Source of the DNA: Botrytis cinerea B05.10
Taxonomy: Eukaryota; Ascomycota; Leotiomycetes; Helotiales; Sclerotiniaceae
Length of the DNA stretch: 64,000 nucleotides
Direction: 5' to 3'
Assembly: GCF_000143535.2 (NCBI RefSeq)
Contig: NC_037310.1
Location: 2,232,001-2,296,000 of the forward strand
Part shown: piece by piece, positions 51,619 to 63,546 of the stretch
Numbering within the stretch: the first letter of the stretch is position 1
How the letters are laid out: each line of letters starts with the position of its first letter
Notes under the pieces: model-generated
Databases searched by the model: none
Told to the model about the DNA's origin: nothing
What the model saw: only the letters and a program-made list of their open reading frames with translations
Program-made: the position numbers and the translations under genes

Positions 51619-52566
51619 ATGAATCACCTTCCACAAGCTTGGGGCCGTGTAAGTACAAATATACTCCCAATATGAGTGAGATATGTCCAGGTTACTGACG
51701 TTCAAATAGCCTAGAGATGATGTTTATGGCGCCTATGATGCTTCATATCTTCAACAAAACGGACCAAATCAACACACTCAATCGCCCATCGTCACTGGTA
51801 CATCGGTTGTGGCGTTAAAGTTTAAAGACGGTGTCGTAATCGCAGCAGATAACTTGGGTATAGCCTATAACTATACGCTTCAAATGCATCTCACTAACAA
51901 TTCCAATAGCATCATATGGTTCTCTCGCACGATTCACAGACGTAAAACGTCTTCGAAAGTTCGCAGATACATCCGTTGTTGGATTTGGTGGCGACGTATC
52001 AGATATGCAATACTTGGATCGACTTCTCCAGTCCCTCGATACCGAAGAAGCATACGGCGCATCAGGTCACACCCTCAATGCTCATAACCTCCACAAATAC
52101 CTCTCGAAAGTCCTTTACAAGCGTCGATCCGACTTCAATCCTCTATGGAACACCTTACTGGTTGCAGGATTGGATGAACATGATAAACCTTTCTTGGCGA
52201 GCGCCGATTTATTGGGAACCACATTCTCTTCTCCAAGTTTGGCTACTGGATTCGGTGCACATTTGGCCCAGCCGTTGTTAAGAAAGGTTGCACCAGATGA
52301 GGAGGCTGCTGCAAAGTTGACCAAAGAAGCGGCTTTAGAGGCAGTTAAAGAGAGCATGAAGGTCTTGTTTTACAGAGACGCTAGGAGTATGGACAAGTAT
52401 TCGATTGCGGTTATTACAAAGGAAGGTATCGATTTGAAGGAGAACGAGGAATTGGAGAAACAAAGTTGGGCTTTTGGTAAGATTTCAAGTATCAAACACT
52501 CCGTGATGGTATGCTAACAGTCAAATAGCTGAACAAATTCGGGGATACGGGACCCAGGTCAACTAA
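51619..52566 (+). CDS. PRE4: 20S proteasome subunit beta7 (Pre4)
   Basis: Four exons (51619-51648, 51710-51857, 51910-52476, 52529-52566), 260 residues. After a propeptide of about 40 residues (MNHLPQAWGR...), the proteasome beta fold starts at PIVTGTSVVALKFKDGVVIA, followed by RFTDVKRLRKFADTSVVGFGGDVSD, FNPLWNTLLVAGLDEHDKPF and DLLGTTFSSPSLATGFGAHL. It belongs to the catalytically inactive beta7 group: no Thr1 nucleophile follows a Gly in the usual processing position. In yeast its C-terminal tail inserts between beta1 and beta2 of the other ring and stabilises the 20S particle; here the C-terminus ends AEQIRGYGTQVN. It works in the same complex as Rpt4, encoded 10 kb upstream, but the loci are not an operon. 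Confidence 0.94.
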
Positions 52567-53405
52567 ATGGATGATTTTAATATACCTTGCGCTGTAAACT
52601 AGACAATGATGAAATGAAGCATATCAAGTTTTGAGGTTCCTTGCCTCGTGGGTTAACAAACACCATCCATCTCATCCCCAATCTATTTCCTCGGTCGTTT
52701 GAATGTTTTTTTGATTTGTGTCGTTTCTGTAGGTGCAAGATATTGTGTCAGATTTTGAAAGTTTAAGAAATCGGTTCTTGCCATGTTTTTGTGGAATTTT
52801 AAGAGTAGGATCTCCGAATACGCTGTTGATATACCTAGGTAGGTACATTCAACTACCTCTTCCGGCCTTTTATGTCGGAATGAATGATGGAGCGAAGTTG
52901 GTTTAGTGAAGTTCATACGTCAACACTAATGAAGGGGTGATCTACCACAAAGAAGGGATGTAATTGCAGCATTTCTACTCCTTACGTTGCGTTCACACAT
53001 ATCTAGTCAGTAATCACCTAAACTTTTCGAATACTAATAGGCTATCGTTGTCTACATAGATAGGTAGCTGTTTCCGAGAATAGCGATTTCACGTTATCCA
53101 AGCAGTTAAGTTATAACATGTGCATGTCCTAGCCCCACTTATTAGCTTCGATACTCCATGAATGTCACCCCTACACTTTCATTGGTCAAAGCTATCCTCG
53201 CCAAAAGTGTAGGGAGAAACCGAAGCAAGAGACTATACTTCCTACTTTCTTATATAAAATATGAGGTTCTTACGTTCAGCTGTTTGCTTTTCTTTAAAGA
53301 TTTTACTACTCTTCAACTTTCTTGATTACTATACTTCGAAAAAGAAGTTCTGTTCTCAATATAAAAAATCTTCAAAGTGTTTAGTCGAGCAAAAGCCTAT
53401 TCAAT
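52567..53405. other. Intergenic region and ACR3 promoter
   Basis: About 840 bp, AT-rich, with TATATAAAAT near 53250 as a possible TATA element for the arsenite transporter. No gene is seen. Confidence 0.5.
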
Positions 53406-54926
53406 ATGACTAAAGTCCTTGCCTCCGAAGATATCGTCTCTCCAGAATCTACCAACCAGTTCCCAAGATCTTCCTCGGATGTCCCATCTCACTCTATAGA
53501 TATTGAGAAGAACTCCCACCTCCAAGATCCATCTGAACCTCAAAATGGTTTCCAGACAGATCACCAAAAGACTTCCCTTTTTAAAAGTTTGGGATGGCTT
53601 GATCGGCTCCTAGCTTTATGGATCTTCCTCGCTATGGCCATTGGTATCTTGCTGGGAAACTTTGTGCCTAATGTCGGGACTGCATTGCAAAAGGGAGAGT
53701 TTGTGGGTGTTAGTGTGCCGATTGGTTCGTACTTATTTTCTTCCTTTCTGGTCTAGAGTGAAGTGTCACAACAGAGGATGTCGACTTGAGCATCTAATGT
53801 AGAGGAAAGGTTAAGACGTATTAATTGGTCTCCGCGCTAATACAATAATGATAATATAGCTGTGTGTTTGTTGGCAATGATGTATCCCATTCTTTGCAAG
53901 GTCAAATTCGAAACCCTGCATCTTGTCTTTCAGAAGAAGGATATTTGGGTTCAGATCGGATTTAGTTTGGTCGTTAATTGGATTGTTGCACCGTTGTTGA
54001 TGGTACTTGGACCTCTCCCATCTATCTTTCACTCTATTACAGGACGCTAACCAAGACTCACATATATATAGTTGGCTCTAGCATGGGCCTTCCTCCCCGA
54101 CAAAGAAGAGCTTCGATCCGGTCTGATACTTGTGGGAATAGCTCGCTGTATTGCCATGGTATTTTACCTTCCTCTTACTTCATCTTTACAAAATAGTCGA
54201 CTAATGCCTCTCAGGTGTTAATATGGACCGGCCTAGCCGGCGGCTCAACTTCCTACTGCGCTATCCTCGTGGCCATAAACAGTCTATTGCAAATGGTTCT
54301 CTTCGCTCCCCTCTCCGTGCTTTTCATCTCCGTCATATCCGGCGCCGAAGGTCCTGCCGAATTCTCCTACTCAACCATCGCCTCCAGCGTAGCAGTCTTC
54401 CTCGGAATTCCTCTCGCAGCCGCTATCCTCACACGTTTTCTCCTCCGCCGCCTCACATCTCCCTCCTGGTACGACACTGTATTCCTCAAATACCTCTCGC
54501 CCCTCTCTCTGCTAGGTCTCCTAGCCACTATCTTGATCCTTTTCGCAAGTCAGGGTCAACATGTTATCCAGCAGATCGTTTCGGTCGTACGAGTTGCAGC
54601 TCCTCTAGTCGTCTATTTTGCGATTATCTTCTTCTTGACTTTATTTGTGTGTGCCAGAATGGGTTTCGGATACAAGGTTGCCACGACGCAGAGTTTCACA
54701 GCGGCAAGCAATAATTTCGAGTTGGCCATTGCTGTGGCGGTTGCGACATATGGTGCGGATAGTGAACAGGCGTTGGCTGCTACGGTTGGTCCGTGTATGT
54801 ATTATGGATATGCCTTATTAGGAATATCTTTACTGACATTTTTCTATAGTGATTGAGGTGCCAGTATTGCTGGGGTTGGTATATGTGGTAAGGTGGATTG
54901 GAGAGAGAAGGGGATGGAAAGATTAG
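53406..54926 (+). CDS. ACR3: Acr3-family arsenite efflux transporter
   Basis: Five exons (53406-53724, 53860-54002, 54072-54158, 54215-54794, 54850-54926), 401 residues. A polar N-terminus of about 60 residues precedes ten predicted membrane helices. Family signatures are LDRLLALWIFLAMAIGILLG (TM1), MMYPILCKVKFE (TM2), LALAWAFLPDKEELRSGLIL, the GIARCIAM segment with the conserved Cys near residue 180, YCAILVAINSLLQM, and SFTAASNNFELAIAVAVATYG near TM9. It should export As(OH)3 or Sb(III) from the cytosol by H+ exchange at the plasma membrane. After the Cys, relatives usually read VWNDLAKGD where this has LIWTGLAGGS, so specificity may differ. No arsenate reductase or arsenic regulator is adjacent. 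Confidence 0.9.
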
Positions 54927-55339
54927 AGTCTGGGGTGGAGTAGACGTTGGATGTACGCGTAGAGAATCCAATTAAGAACATCACTTGCATTATTTGGTGG
55001 GTTCAGGGGTTTATAAGAGACGTATTAGAAGGATTGTATACCGGACCTCAAACCTTCCAAAGAATAATTCATAATTCATGATCAAACTATAGATGTAATC
55101 CTGCATATATAGCTCCTGGTAATTCTCAAGCATTGGGGATACTAGCCAAGTTACATCTCAGATAATTATTTTCAATCTTCCTACATGCAATACATATTGT
55201 TAGATAATTATATGTACACATTATGACCACCATCATATAGCAACACGCCAAGCAACACACCCGGTAACTCCAACGCTGAGCAATTCATAGCAGATCCCAA
55301 AAAGGGAGGATGTATGTATGATAATGGCACACTGCAGCT
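54927..55339. other. Convergent 3' flanks of ACR3 and MPH1
   Basis: About 410 bp, AT-rich; nothing further seen. Confidence 0.6.
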
Positions 55340-58300
55340 TTATTCATCGCTATCGTCACTATCCACAATTCTCCGCTTGGCTCCTCTCCCCCTTACATCG
55401 CCATCCCTCTTCCTCGTAAACATGTTCGGCGTCGCTTTCTTCCCACTACTTAATACACTACTAGATGGAAAATCTACAGTTTTTTTAGTGGTAGTATCAC
55501 CTCTGACGAGATCTTCAATGGTAGGTAAGTCATCATCGCTACTTTCTTGCGTCATCGTAGGTATCGATCTTTGAGAAGACAGGTTCTTAGCCTTATCTCT
55601 CTCCACTGCCCTTCCCAACAATCCGCCTCTTCCTCTCCGCTTTTGTCTCTCATCCCCATCCCATCTCTCCATCTGTGGTGGGCTTGACGAAAAGCTGGAC
55701 GTCCCTGTAAGAGTCATCTGGGTTTGAATTTGCGTGGGATCGATGAAATCAACCAGACTTCCCAGATCCGAGTCATCACTCGCTTCTAGATCTTCCATGT
55801 CACTGGTTCTGTCAACTCTTTCACCCGGCCCTTCTTCTTCGGAATCGGGTGTTGGTTGAGGAATTTGAGACGAGCGGAGATTGGATACCATAGCCATAGA
55901 TGCAGTACTGTCTTCCGAGTCGGAATTCTCGTGTTGAAGAGGGCGGTTACGACGCGTCGGAGCCTTTTTGGGTATGGCTTTTCTAGATGCAGGTGTTTTC
56001 TTGGGCGCAGATGTGGTTTTAGTGACTTGAGGAAGTTTTGAAACTTGTGTGGGCTTAGGGGCTTTAGGAATTCTAGCGAGTTCTGCTTCTAATGGCATCG
56101 TTGGCATTTTACCGAGGTCAGATGGTGCTTCATCTCCATATGGTTTGATATCACGGTCCTCAGATGCTTGGGATCTCGAAAGCTTGCTGAATAGATCAAC
56201 GCATTTTCTGGTGTATTTCCCGTGTGAAACCTTAGCTGTCATGGTTAAAGATCGTTGTGTGATTGTCTGAGCTGTCAAATCGGGCATCTCGACTTCTTCC
56301 AGAGCACCATCTGGCACTCTCAAAAAACGGCGATCAAGCTCTGCCATATCCCTCCCACTTAGTAGCACGGAGTCGAGTAAGGGTATTGGCGCTAGCTCGT
56401 CGTCATTCAGCTCATTAGGCTTTCGTTTGATGCCGAATATTCTTGAAGGGGGGCCCGCAACATTGCCATTGAGTTTCGAGGCGTTACGAAAACCCGTCTC
56501 AACACCATCAGGCATATGAAATTTCTTTGCTGGCTTCTTCCTGGCTTTGGCACGTCGTTTCGGTTCCGGCAAAGATGGATCTTGGGTATTCTCCGGAGGA
56601 ATTTCAATAAAACGTTTTTCTACCTCAGGTTTAACATCTCTCGGAATGATCCGAGCAGATAAATCATGACGAAAAGTGAAGCGAGAACCAGAACTAATCA
56701 TTCTTTGCATCTGCTCATAATTGTCCTTCGACTTCTTGTATGAATCTTCCTCCTTCCCGCGCATGAGAAGGAGAACAATCTTGCCAGCTCTCTTTCTTCC
56801 TGTACGTCCCATTCGCTGCAACATCCTAATAGGGGATGAAGAAGAGTCATAACAGACGATCAGGTCAACTTCTCCAATATCCAAACCCTCTTCACCGATA
56901 CTTGTCGCAACTATAACATTTATGCCTCCTGCTTTGAATTTGCGAATGGTTTCGAGCTGTTTTTCCTGATTCATACCTTCTGAGCGCTTCGAGTCACTTT
57001 GGCCTACAAAGACAGATGCTTTGATCATTGGCCCATGTTTGTTAAGTACCCGTGCTATATCTTCAGCACTATCTCGGTATTCGGTGAAGACAATTACCCG
57101 AGTGCTTGAAGGTGGCATATTGTCACCCGTCAACCCAGCGCCCGCGTCAAGAAAGTGATTCAGCACTGTATCGCACAGATGAGTGAGCTTTGGGTGGCCA
57201 ATAAATTCTTCTTTGTTAATCCAACTTTGAATCCTATCCATCATCTTTTTAAAGTCTGGATCATTAACGACTTGGTTTTTGTATTTCCCGCCCTTCTTGT
57301 TTCCCTCGACCTCTGCTCGGAAGTCCTTGATATTCGAAAAGAACGGCCCGATTCCATGAAAGTTGAGAATCTTTATCGCATGCCCCATACTCGTCAACAC
57401 AGTAAACAAGGCATTCATCATTCCTTTGACGCCCATGTTCGCACTCTTACCTGCACCAGATGCCATCCACGTTTTTCTAGCTGTAAGCATGCCAAACTGA
57501 GTGAGTGACATGGGATCCTTATTGTAATAGGCTTTCTGCGAGCATAGCAAATTGACAAGCGGCTGAAGCGCCTTGCTGAAGAGGTCTCTGACCATAATGA
57601 TCTCATCGGAAGGGTCTATGAGAATCTCAGTGATATCTCGCCGATGTACGTACTCTTTAATGTCGATGGACTCTTCTGTTCGAATTTCGACCTCAGCAAT
57701 CTCCAAATTATCAATTACCTCCTGAACTGCTTCCACGGTTGATCCAGGTGTGGCTGTCAAAGCAAGTACACGGAAACTCTTGTTGAATCTTCGCAGAAAC
57801 TCAACGACTTTAGTATATGCGTATTTCCCGGTTGCTCGATGTGCTTCGTCAACAACCAGAAGTGCGATCCTCTTAGGGTCAGCTATACCAGTCTTCAAAT
57901 CATTTTCGACAGTCTGTGGCGTCATGAAAAATACTCTCTTTTCATCCCATTCTTCGGCTCTTAAAGCGGGCGTCTGGTCTCCTGTGAGCATAGTCGTTGA
58001 TGATCTCGGTATACCCGCAATCTCGAAGCAAGCCTTAACTTGCTGAGATACCAAAGGTTTTGTTGGCGCCATGAAGACTATTTGTGAGTTTTTCGTCCAC
58101 CGGAAGAAGTTGAGCATGATGGTTGCCGCGATAAATGTCTTCCCGAGACCTGTTGGTAAAGCCACCAAGAGATTATTAAAAAGTCCCTTATGTACGATGG
58201 TGTATTGATACCGCCGTTCTGGACCTAGGTTATTTGGATACACCCATGTTTTGATAGCCTCCCGGTCCAAAGAATGATGCGTCGGTGGCTCTGGTACCTT

Positions 58301-59029
58301 ATCTACCAAGTAATTATGCACCTTTTTAGCTTGAGTGGAAGATGGCGCCTGGTTCGGAGCACGCCCGCCAAAGAGTGTAGTTTGGCGAAGGCCATTCTGT
58401 GGTGCGACCAGTCGCTGAGAAATAATTGATTGTGTAGATTCGAATGGTGGCGATGAGTTTATCGTAATCAAACCAGTTGACATGCCTTGTTGTGGCGGGC
58501 TTGGAGAGAAAGCATCGGATGGCAAATCCTCGAGCTCTTTGGAGAAATCATAGGCGGCGGCTGGCGCGGGCTGGGGAACAATATTCTGCTTCTGGGCTTT
58601 GGTAGGCCGAAACACAGAAGCCAAAGCCTGTGTGGACTTGGGCTCTAGTTCTGGTGATGGGAGTGGTCTCGGCCTTTTATATATAGGTCCTCTAATTCTG
58701 TAAGGACTCGAATCGGGCATTCCATCCGCTTGTGTCGCCCCCATGATGACTGCCGCCGGGACTTCTTCCGCGCCGAGATGTATTCTGTATTTAGACTGCC
58801 TTTTCTCGTCTCCTTCATCATGGTCGCTAGATGCAGAGCCTCGCGATCGACGCCGTTGCTGGATTGAGAGACCGTCATCATTGTAATCGTCGAGCTCTTG
58901 GTCTGAGCTAATTCGCCTTCGTTTTCTGCGATGAGGGGAATTTGATGGTAGAGTTTGCGATGCTTGGGTCAGTGCTTCAGCCACATCCCAAACGTCTTCA
59001 TCAATATCTCCATATTCGTCATCCGACAT
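55340..59029 (-). CDS. mph1: ATP-dependent DNA helicase Mph1 (FANCM family)
   Basis: A single 1229-residue exon starting [20 protein letters not shown]; the ATG follows an in-frame region without another ATG. The N-terminus is acidic and disordered. Superfamily 2 helicase motifs: Walker A PTGLGKT (about 291-297), DEAH box [10 protein letters not shown] (about 390-399), motif III ALTATPG, an insert region (about 500-650) typical of Mph1/Hef, then RecA-2 with [45 protein letters not shown] and [10 protein letters not shown] (about 737-746). The C-terminal 400 residues are polar, with SDSED- and DSDDSDE-type ends, as in fungal Mph1 scaffold regions. It remodels D-loops and stalled forks, limiting crossovers, with Smc5/6 and MHF partners. 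There is no nuclease domain. Confidence 0.97.
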
Positions 59030-61875
59030 CTCTGTCAAGTTTGAGGTGTTTCCTTGGGGTGTTGGTTGGGGCCATAAGAAAGCTGTCGCGGATATCGATA
59101 TAGCCAAATCGCGTTCCTTATCGCAATTGCTGATTGGGGAAAGCAAAATCGCGTCTGCACGTGACTATACTTGCGATAAAGCAATATTTTGGCAATTTGG
59201 CCTGCCGTACAAAATTCGCTTCAATTGCAATTAATCCAAGTTTCCCTTTCGACCAAGAGACTTCAACATAAGGATAAAAACCAAGCTTGGTGATTCAACT
59301 TCGTTGCGCGAACAATATCCAAAGCCAGCATTTTAATTTTAGTGTGATAGAGTGATATTGATAACTGGGTGAAAACTGAGGGATCTTGAGGGTTGAGTTA
59401 TTTCGGATACCTGTGAATATCTAGCATATATATATATCAGCAACCAACCAACATTCAAGGGTGCCAAATTGACATTTAAAAATGGTCAATTAAAATGTCT
59501 ACAGAATGATTACTATTTTGAAATACCTTTGTCTTTCATGGTTTCGTTCTCGCGCTATATTATAGGTATCAAATCACCGGAGCATTTTTGAGGACGCGGA
59601 ATAATTATGGCATCTAAACCTGACAAGACCATTCTCGAAGCCTCCATGGGCAGATATATGAGAGGATTAAGAAATCACAACACTCTTGGAGAGTTTAATG
59701 TAGTCTATCCATCATGAAAAGAAAGAAATCTTTTTTGTTCCTTAGCTAATCCAGAAACAAAGCTTTAAAGAGACGTAGGATATTTTTCTAACAAGAAGCG
59801 AGACGTGTGGGGAAGCGAGGCATTTTTCATCACACAATACCTAGGCCAACAGCTATTCCATCATAATTAATTTAAAGCTATGACTTAGCAGACTATATAA
59901 AGTCTTTGGAATAGAGAAGTTGCCTCAATAACAGGTGCTGCTCACCATTTCAAAGCTTCATATGCAACTTTCCCGAAGCGAATGATTGGAGAGCATCACG
60001 TTCCCAGTCTCGCAAATACTGTCAGATTGTCTCTAGCATGAAAGATAGTATTTGTTTGTATGAGTAGAATACAAAAGACATAGCATTCATGATTTGCGTA
60101 GGCTCTATATATCTAATTATATTCTATCTGAAGAGCTAGCTATATATAGGGAATGATATACCTTATATAAAGCCTACCAGAAAAAGCTAGTCTCTTTCGC
60201 ATTCGCTTAGGGCTTTAATATAGTAGCTATTGAATTGAAGGCATTCACTGCGTTCACACCATATTCTATTGATGTTACGATTGATAGCCAATGGTATCCT
60301 ACGACGTCTAGAGCATTGAAAGAATAGCTGAAGAGGTTCGACATTGGCCAGTCAGTTTCGTATCACAAATTTGTCCTTTCATCAACTCCTATACCTATAA
60401 GTCGACAATGACAAAAAGTACGTATATTCTGAGGAACCTATTCTTGTACACTTGAGTCTTCTAGGAACAAATAATCAACATTTGAAAATGTTTCCGTTGT
60501 AGTTTTCAACTTTCCGAACTTCAACTCGAAAATAATGAGGCGAACCCCGAAATTCGCTTGGAATAAAGATATGTATGCTAATTTATATTTGCAAGTGGTT
60601 TTTTTTCGTTGATCTTATCAAGACTCACCATTGCAGAGAATTTACATGCACAGTATCAAAGTCTAGTGTCACATCCATCCCGTCTTTTGCTGGCGGGTTG
60701 ATATGGGTTCTAGTCGTTAAATTTAGGTTCCAATATTGACTTTGTTAACAAGCATATGATATTCTATGTATCTTCCCAAGTATTTGGAACGAAAATGCGC
60801 CGGAGCAATAGAAACTTCCTCAAGAAGCCCGCTGCCTCCCTCCCGATTTTGCATCGGACCTTTGCACTCGACCGATGGGAGGAGTGAGAAATTCCAGCTC
60901 GTTGGGTTATCCATTTGTCTGGTCGCCTGGGCCAACTAGTAGCAATGAAAAGATCCAAATTATTTGTCGTCATCGTCAAATTTTTGTCAGTATAATCGCA
61001 CTCCCAAGATGCACTATTCCGTCTGTACTCCTTCAGTGAATCCGCTGGAAACTAGAGTCAAATCCAATCCTGTTTATCTTGGATGCAAGACTCCGTCTCC
61101 AAGCCGTGATGATAATCCTCCGAGCCAAGACGAGTACGTAGCTACCGGTAGAATAGTTAGTACATTAGGAATCGTGATGGAATTTCCGGTGCTGCGCCAA
61201 CATCTTAGTCGGGATTTCAGCAATTTGGAAAGCAGGGTCTAGTTTCCTGAGGGCCACACGACCATCTAAATCGGTAGTACCAAGTACTATAAGTTCAAAA
61301 TGGAATCTTGAAATGGCCCCCAAACACAACATAAACTATCTATATGCATGGAGGCTCTGTGCATCAGCTGCGAATCTTGGCTTATCCTTATCCAAATATC
61401 GATGCGTGGTCGCACACTCACCCACATGCAATTAAGCTTTTAATGCATGACTATTCTTCCCGTTGATCTCAATCATAATTGCTTTCCTCGCGTTCGGCAT
61501 AGAAAGAAGCATGATATGGCCGTCGGCTTTCCGCATCATCCAGTAGTGCGGCCCGTCACTAACGTTCCAAATCTTTGTCGCAAGTCGCAGGCTCCCGATA
61601 ATTTTCTTCCAAAAAACCAGCCTCGATATTCTCATAGGAAATGTTTCACGGTTGGGAGCAACCGAGGTGGCGTTGCAGGTGACACGAAGTGTGACAAGTC
61701 GTGAAAAGGCTGGCGCAGAAGACATGAGCATTGTACCATGTTACCTGGACTGCGTTTTTGGCAGGTGTGGTTTTGACATGTGCATTTTGACAATACTATC
61801 TACCAGATCTAAGATTTCTTCCAAATTGCTGCCCAAATTCCAAATTATGGTCCAGTATGCAAAGAAATAATTTAA
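59030..61875. other. AT-rich gene-poor region
   Basis: About 2.8 kb. The first 150 bp belong to the MPH1 promoter. From about 59400 to 60300 the sequence is AT-rich with many TA dinucleotides and no open frame above 60 codons. Around 60720-61240 and 61432-61731 short frames look mildly protein-like (for example minus-strand LATKIWNVSDGPHYWMMRK) but carry no domain or consistent splicing, and could be gene relics. Confidence 0.45.
59109..59154 (-). promoter_or_regulatory. Two MCB-like ACGCGAT motifs upstream of MPH1
   Basis: On the MPH1 strand, ACGCGAT occurs at 59114-59108 and again at 59154-59148, about 80 and 120 bp before the ATG. The spacing of 40 bp and identical seven-base match suggest a paired binding site, possibly for an MBF-like G1/S factor. 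Confidence 0.4.
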
Positions 61876-63546
61876 TCACACTGGCGATGCTTTCCAACTT
61901 CCCTCTGAGAGCTTCCCGTCAACTCTTGGAATTGAATCATTTACAGCTTTTGATTTCTCTTCATCAACCCTTGCAAGTCCTACTTCTGTAGCCGTTTCTT
62001 CTCCGGCGGTATCTTCCTCGTCTGTCTCATCTCGTATTTTGTAAATGATAACTGGCGCTGCGACAACAAGTGAAACAGCGAGAAGGACCCAGCAAATCAA
62101 AAATTCATTCGTCGCAGAAATGTTCGAGTTGTTTATGCGGTAACTGATAGCACCACCCGCAGACTGAATACCTTTATAAAAGCCGATATATATTGACGCC
62201 GTTCGAGTATCGCTAGTAAATCTTCCCAAGATCCTAGAATATATCAGCTCAAACTTGTTTTCCACTACCAACTCATGACTCACCAATATACACAGTTCTG
62301 CCACATGGCGTTGAAAATTCCATAAGCTATGTACAAAAACATCGGTCCAAGGTAATGTGCATTATCAAAATCCATTTTTTGACCCTCAGCGGCAATATCT
62401 GTTTGATAATAGTGCCCCTTCTGCCACATATATCCACCTGTCCAGATTCCAAAAGTTAGAAGTACAAGTCCAGCAACAAGCCCTTTTGCCCGAACAGACC
62501 GGCTCAGACGATCGTTATCCAAGGTATGGCCCACGACCAGCGCACCTAAAATCTCTGATAGCCAATAAAGAAAGTTGTTCAGAGCTCTGGTGCGGATGTT
62601 GAATGTTTTAAGGTTGAATGTGTTGAATTGATATGGATAACACCAGTTTGAAGTGAGAAACATGGGGAATAACAGAACAATAAAATAGTCTTTGCGGACC
62701 AGTTTGCAAAAATGCATTACTTCGTTGCGCCAGTCTGTTTCCACTGTTACTGTGACGTGGACGCGAGATCCATCCTTCCTTTTGACATTCTTGGGTTGGC
62801 ACAGACAAAGAGACAATATCGCCCCAGCGAACATTAAAGCAATGATAGTAATGTATATATTGTCAGAAGCAACATTGCCGGAACTTGTTTGGAGCTCTTG
62901 AAAAAGAGTAACCTTGGGACAAACTGTCAGATTGACTTGACTGGAGAATGAAGTTACTCACAAGACTTCCTATTGCAGCACCACTATTATAGATGGCCCA
63001 GAACCAAGAGGTAGAGCGTCCTTTCTGCTCATCAGAGGGATAAGATATTAACATAGCCCCTTGCGCTGCCCAGAAGGGCCCTGCGCATAGTCCTAAAAAT
63101 GATCCTCCAAAGATTAAAAGGCCTCGATTTTCGATGTGTTTATAAGCGAGAAAGCTACCGGCGTAAACCACATATGATATGCCACCAACAAATAGTGATG
63201 CCTTGAGTCCAACTACGTTGACTATGAAGCCAGCGAAGAACCCTACAATCGCAAAACCAGCGTAAAGTGCGATATTCGACTCATTTGCCGGACCGGGGGC
63301 TACCAATCCAGCTCCTCCAAGCCCATTGAGGGCATTGAACATACCAGGACATAGTAGACAAATGACTGCAACGGTTAATAGCTGAACTGACGGTGATGTT
63401 ATTGGAGGAAGTTGTAAGAAACTGAATTTGCAAGAATGATGTATTAGGGAAATTTCGCCTGACAGACATGGAATCTCGAGGTAAGTCGAAGTAGCACTAT
63501 GCTCAGTGCTAGGTCTACTTGTGATATGAGATCGCGTGATACTCAT
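61876..63546 (-). CDS. Unc93-like major facilitator protein
   Basis: Three exons, complement(61876-62233, 62284-62912, 62962-63546), 523 residues. The first helix carries the family mark CPGMFNALNGLGGAGL (near 67-82), followed by LYAGFAIVGFFAGFIVNVVG, GPFWAAQGAMLISYP (near 165-179) and WFWAIYNSGAAIGSL. The second half has FPMFLTSNWCYPYQFNTFNL and FLYIAYGIFNAMWQNCVYW; the cytosolic tail is acidic. Ten to twelve helices are expected. Fungal members are plasma-membrane or vacuolar proteins of largely unknown substrate; the animal name reflects homology only. The region before TM1 contains a possible 42-nt in-phase intron, so residues 27-40 may be spliced out. The gene lies alone beside an AT-rich stretch. 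Confidence 0.85.

Noticed and set aside
61432..61731. Minus-strand frame of 99 codons with WNVSDGPHYWMMRK-like text.
   Set aside because: Somewhat protein-like, but no domain, no supported introns and low-complexity flanks; could be a relic, not enough for a call.
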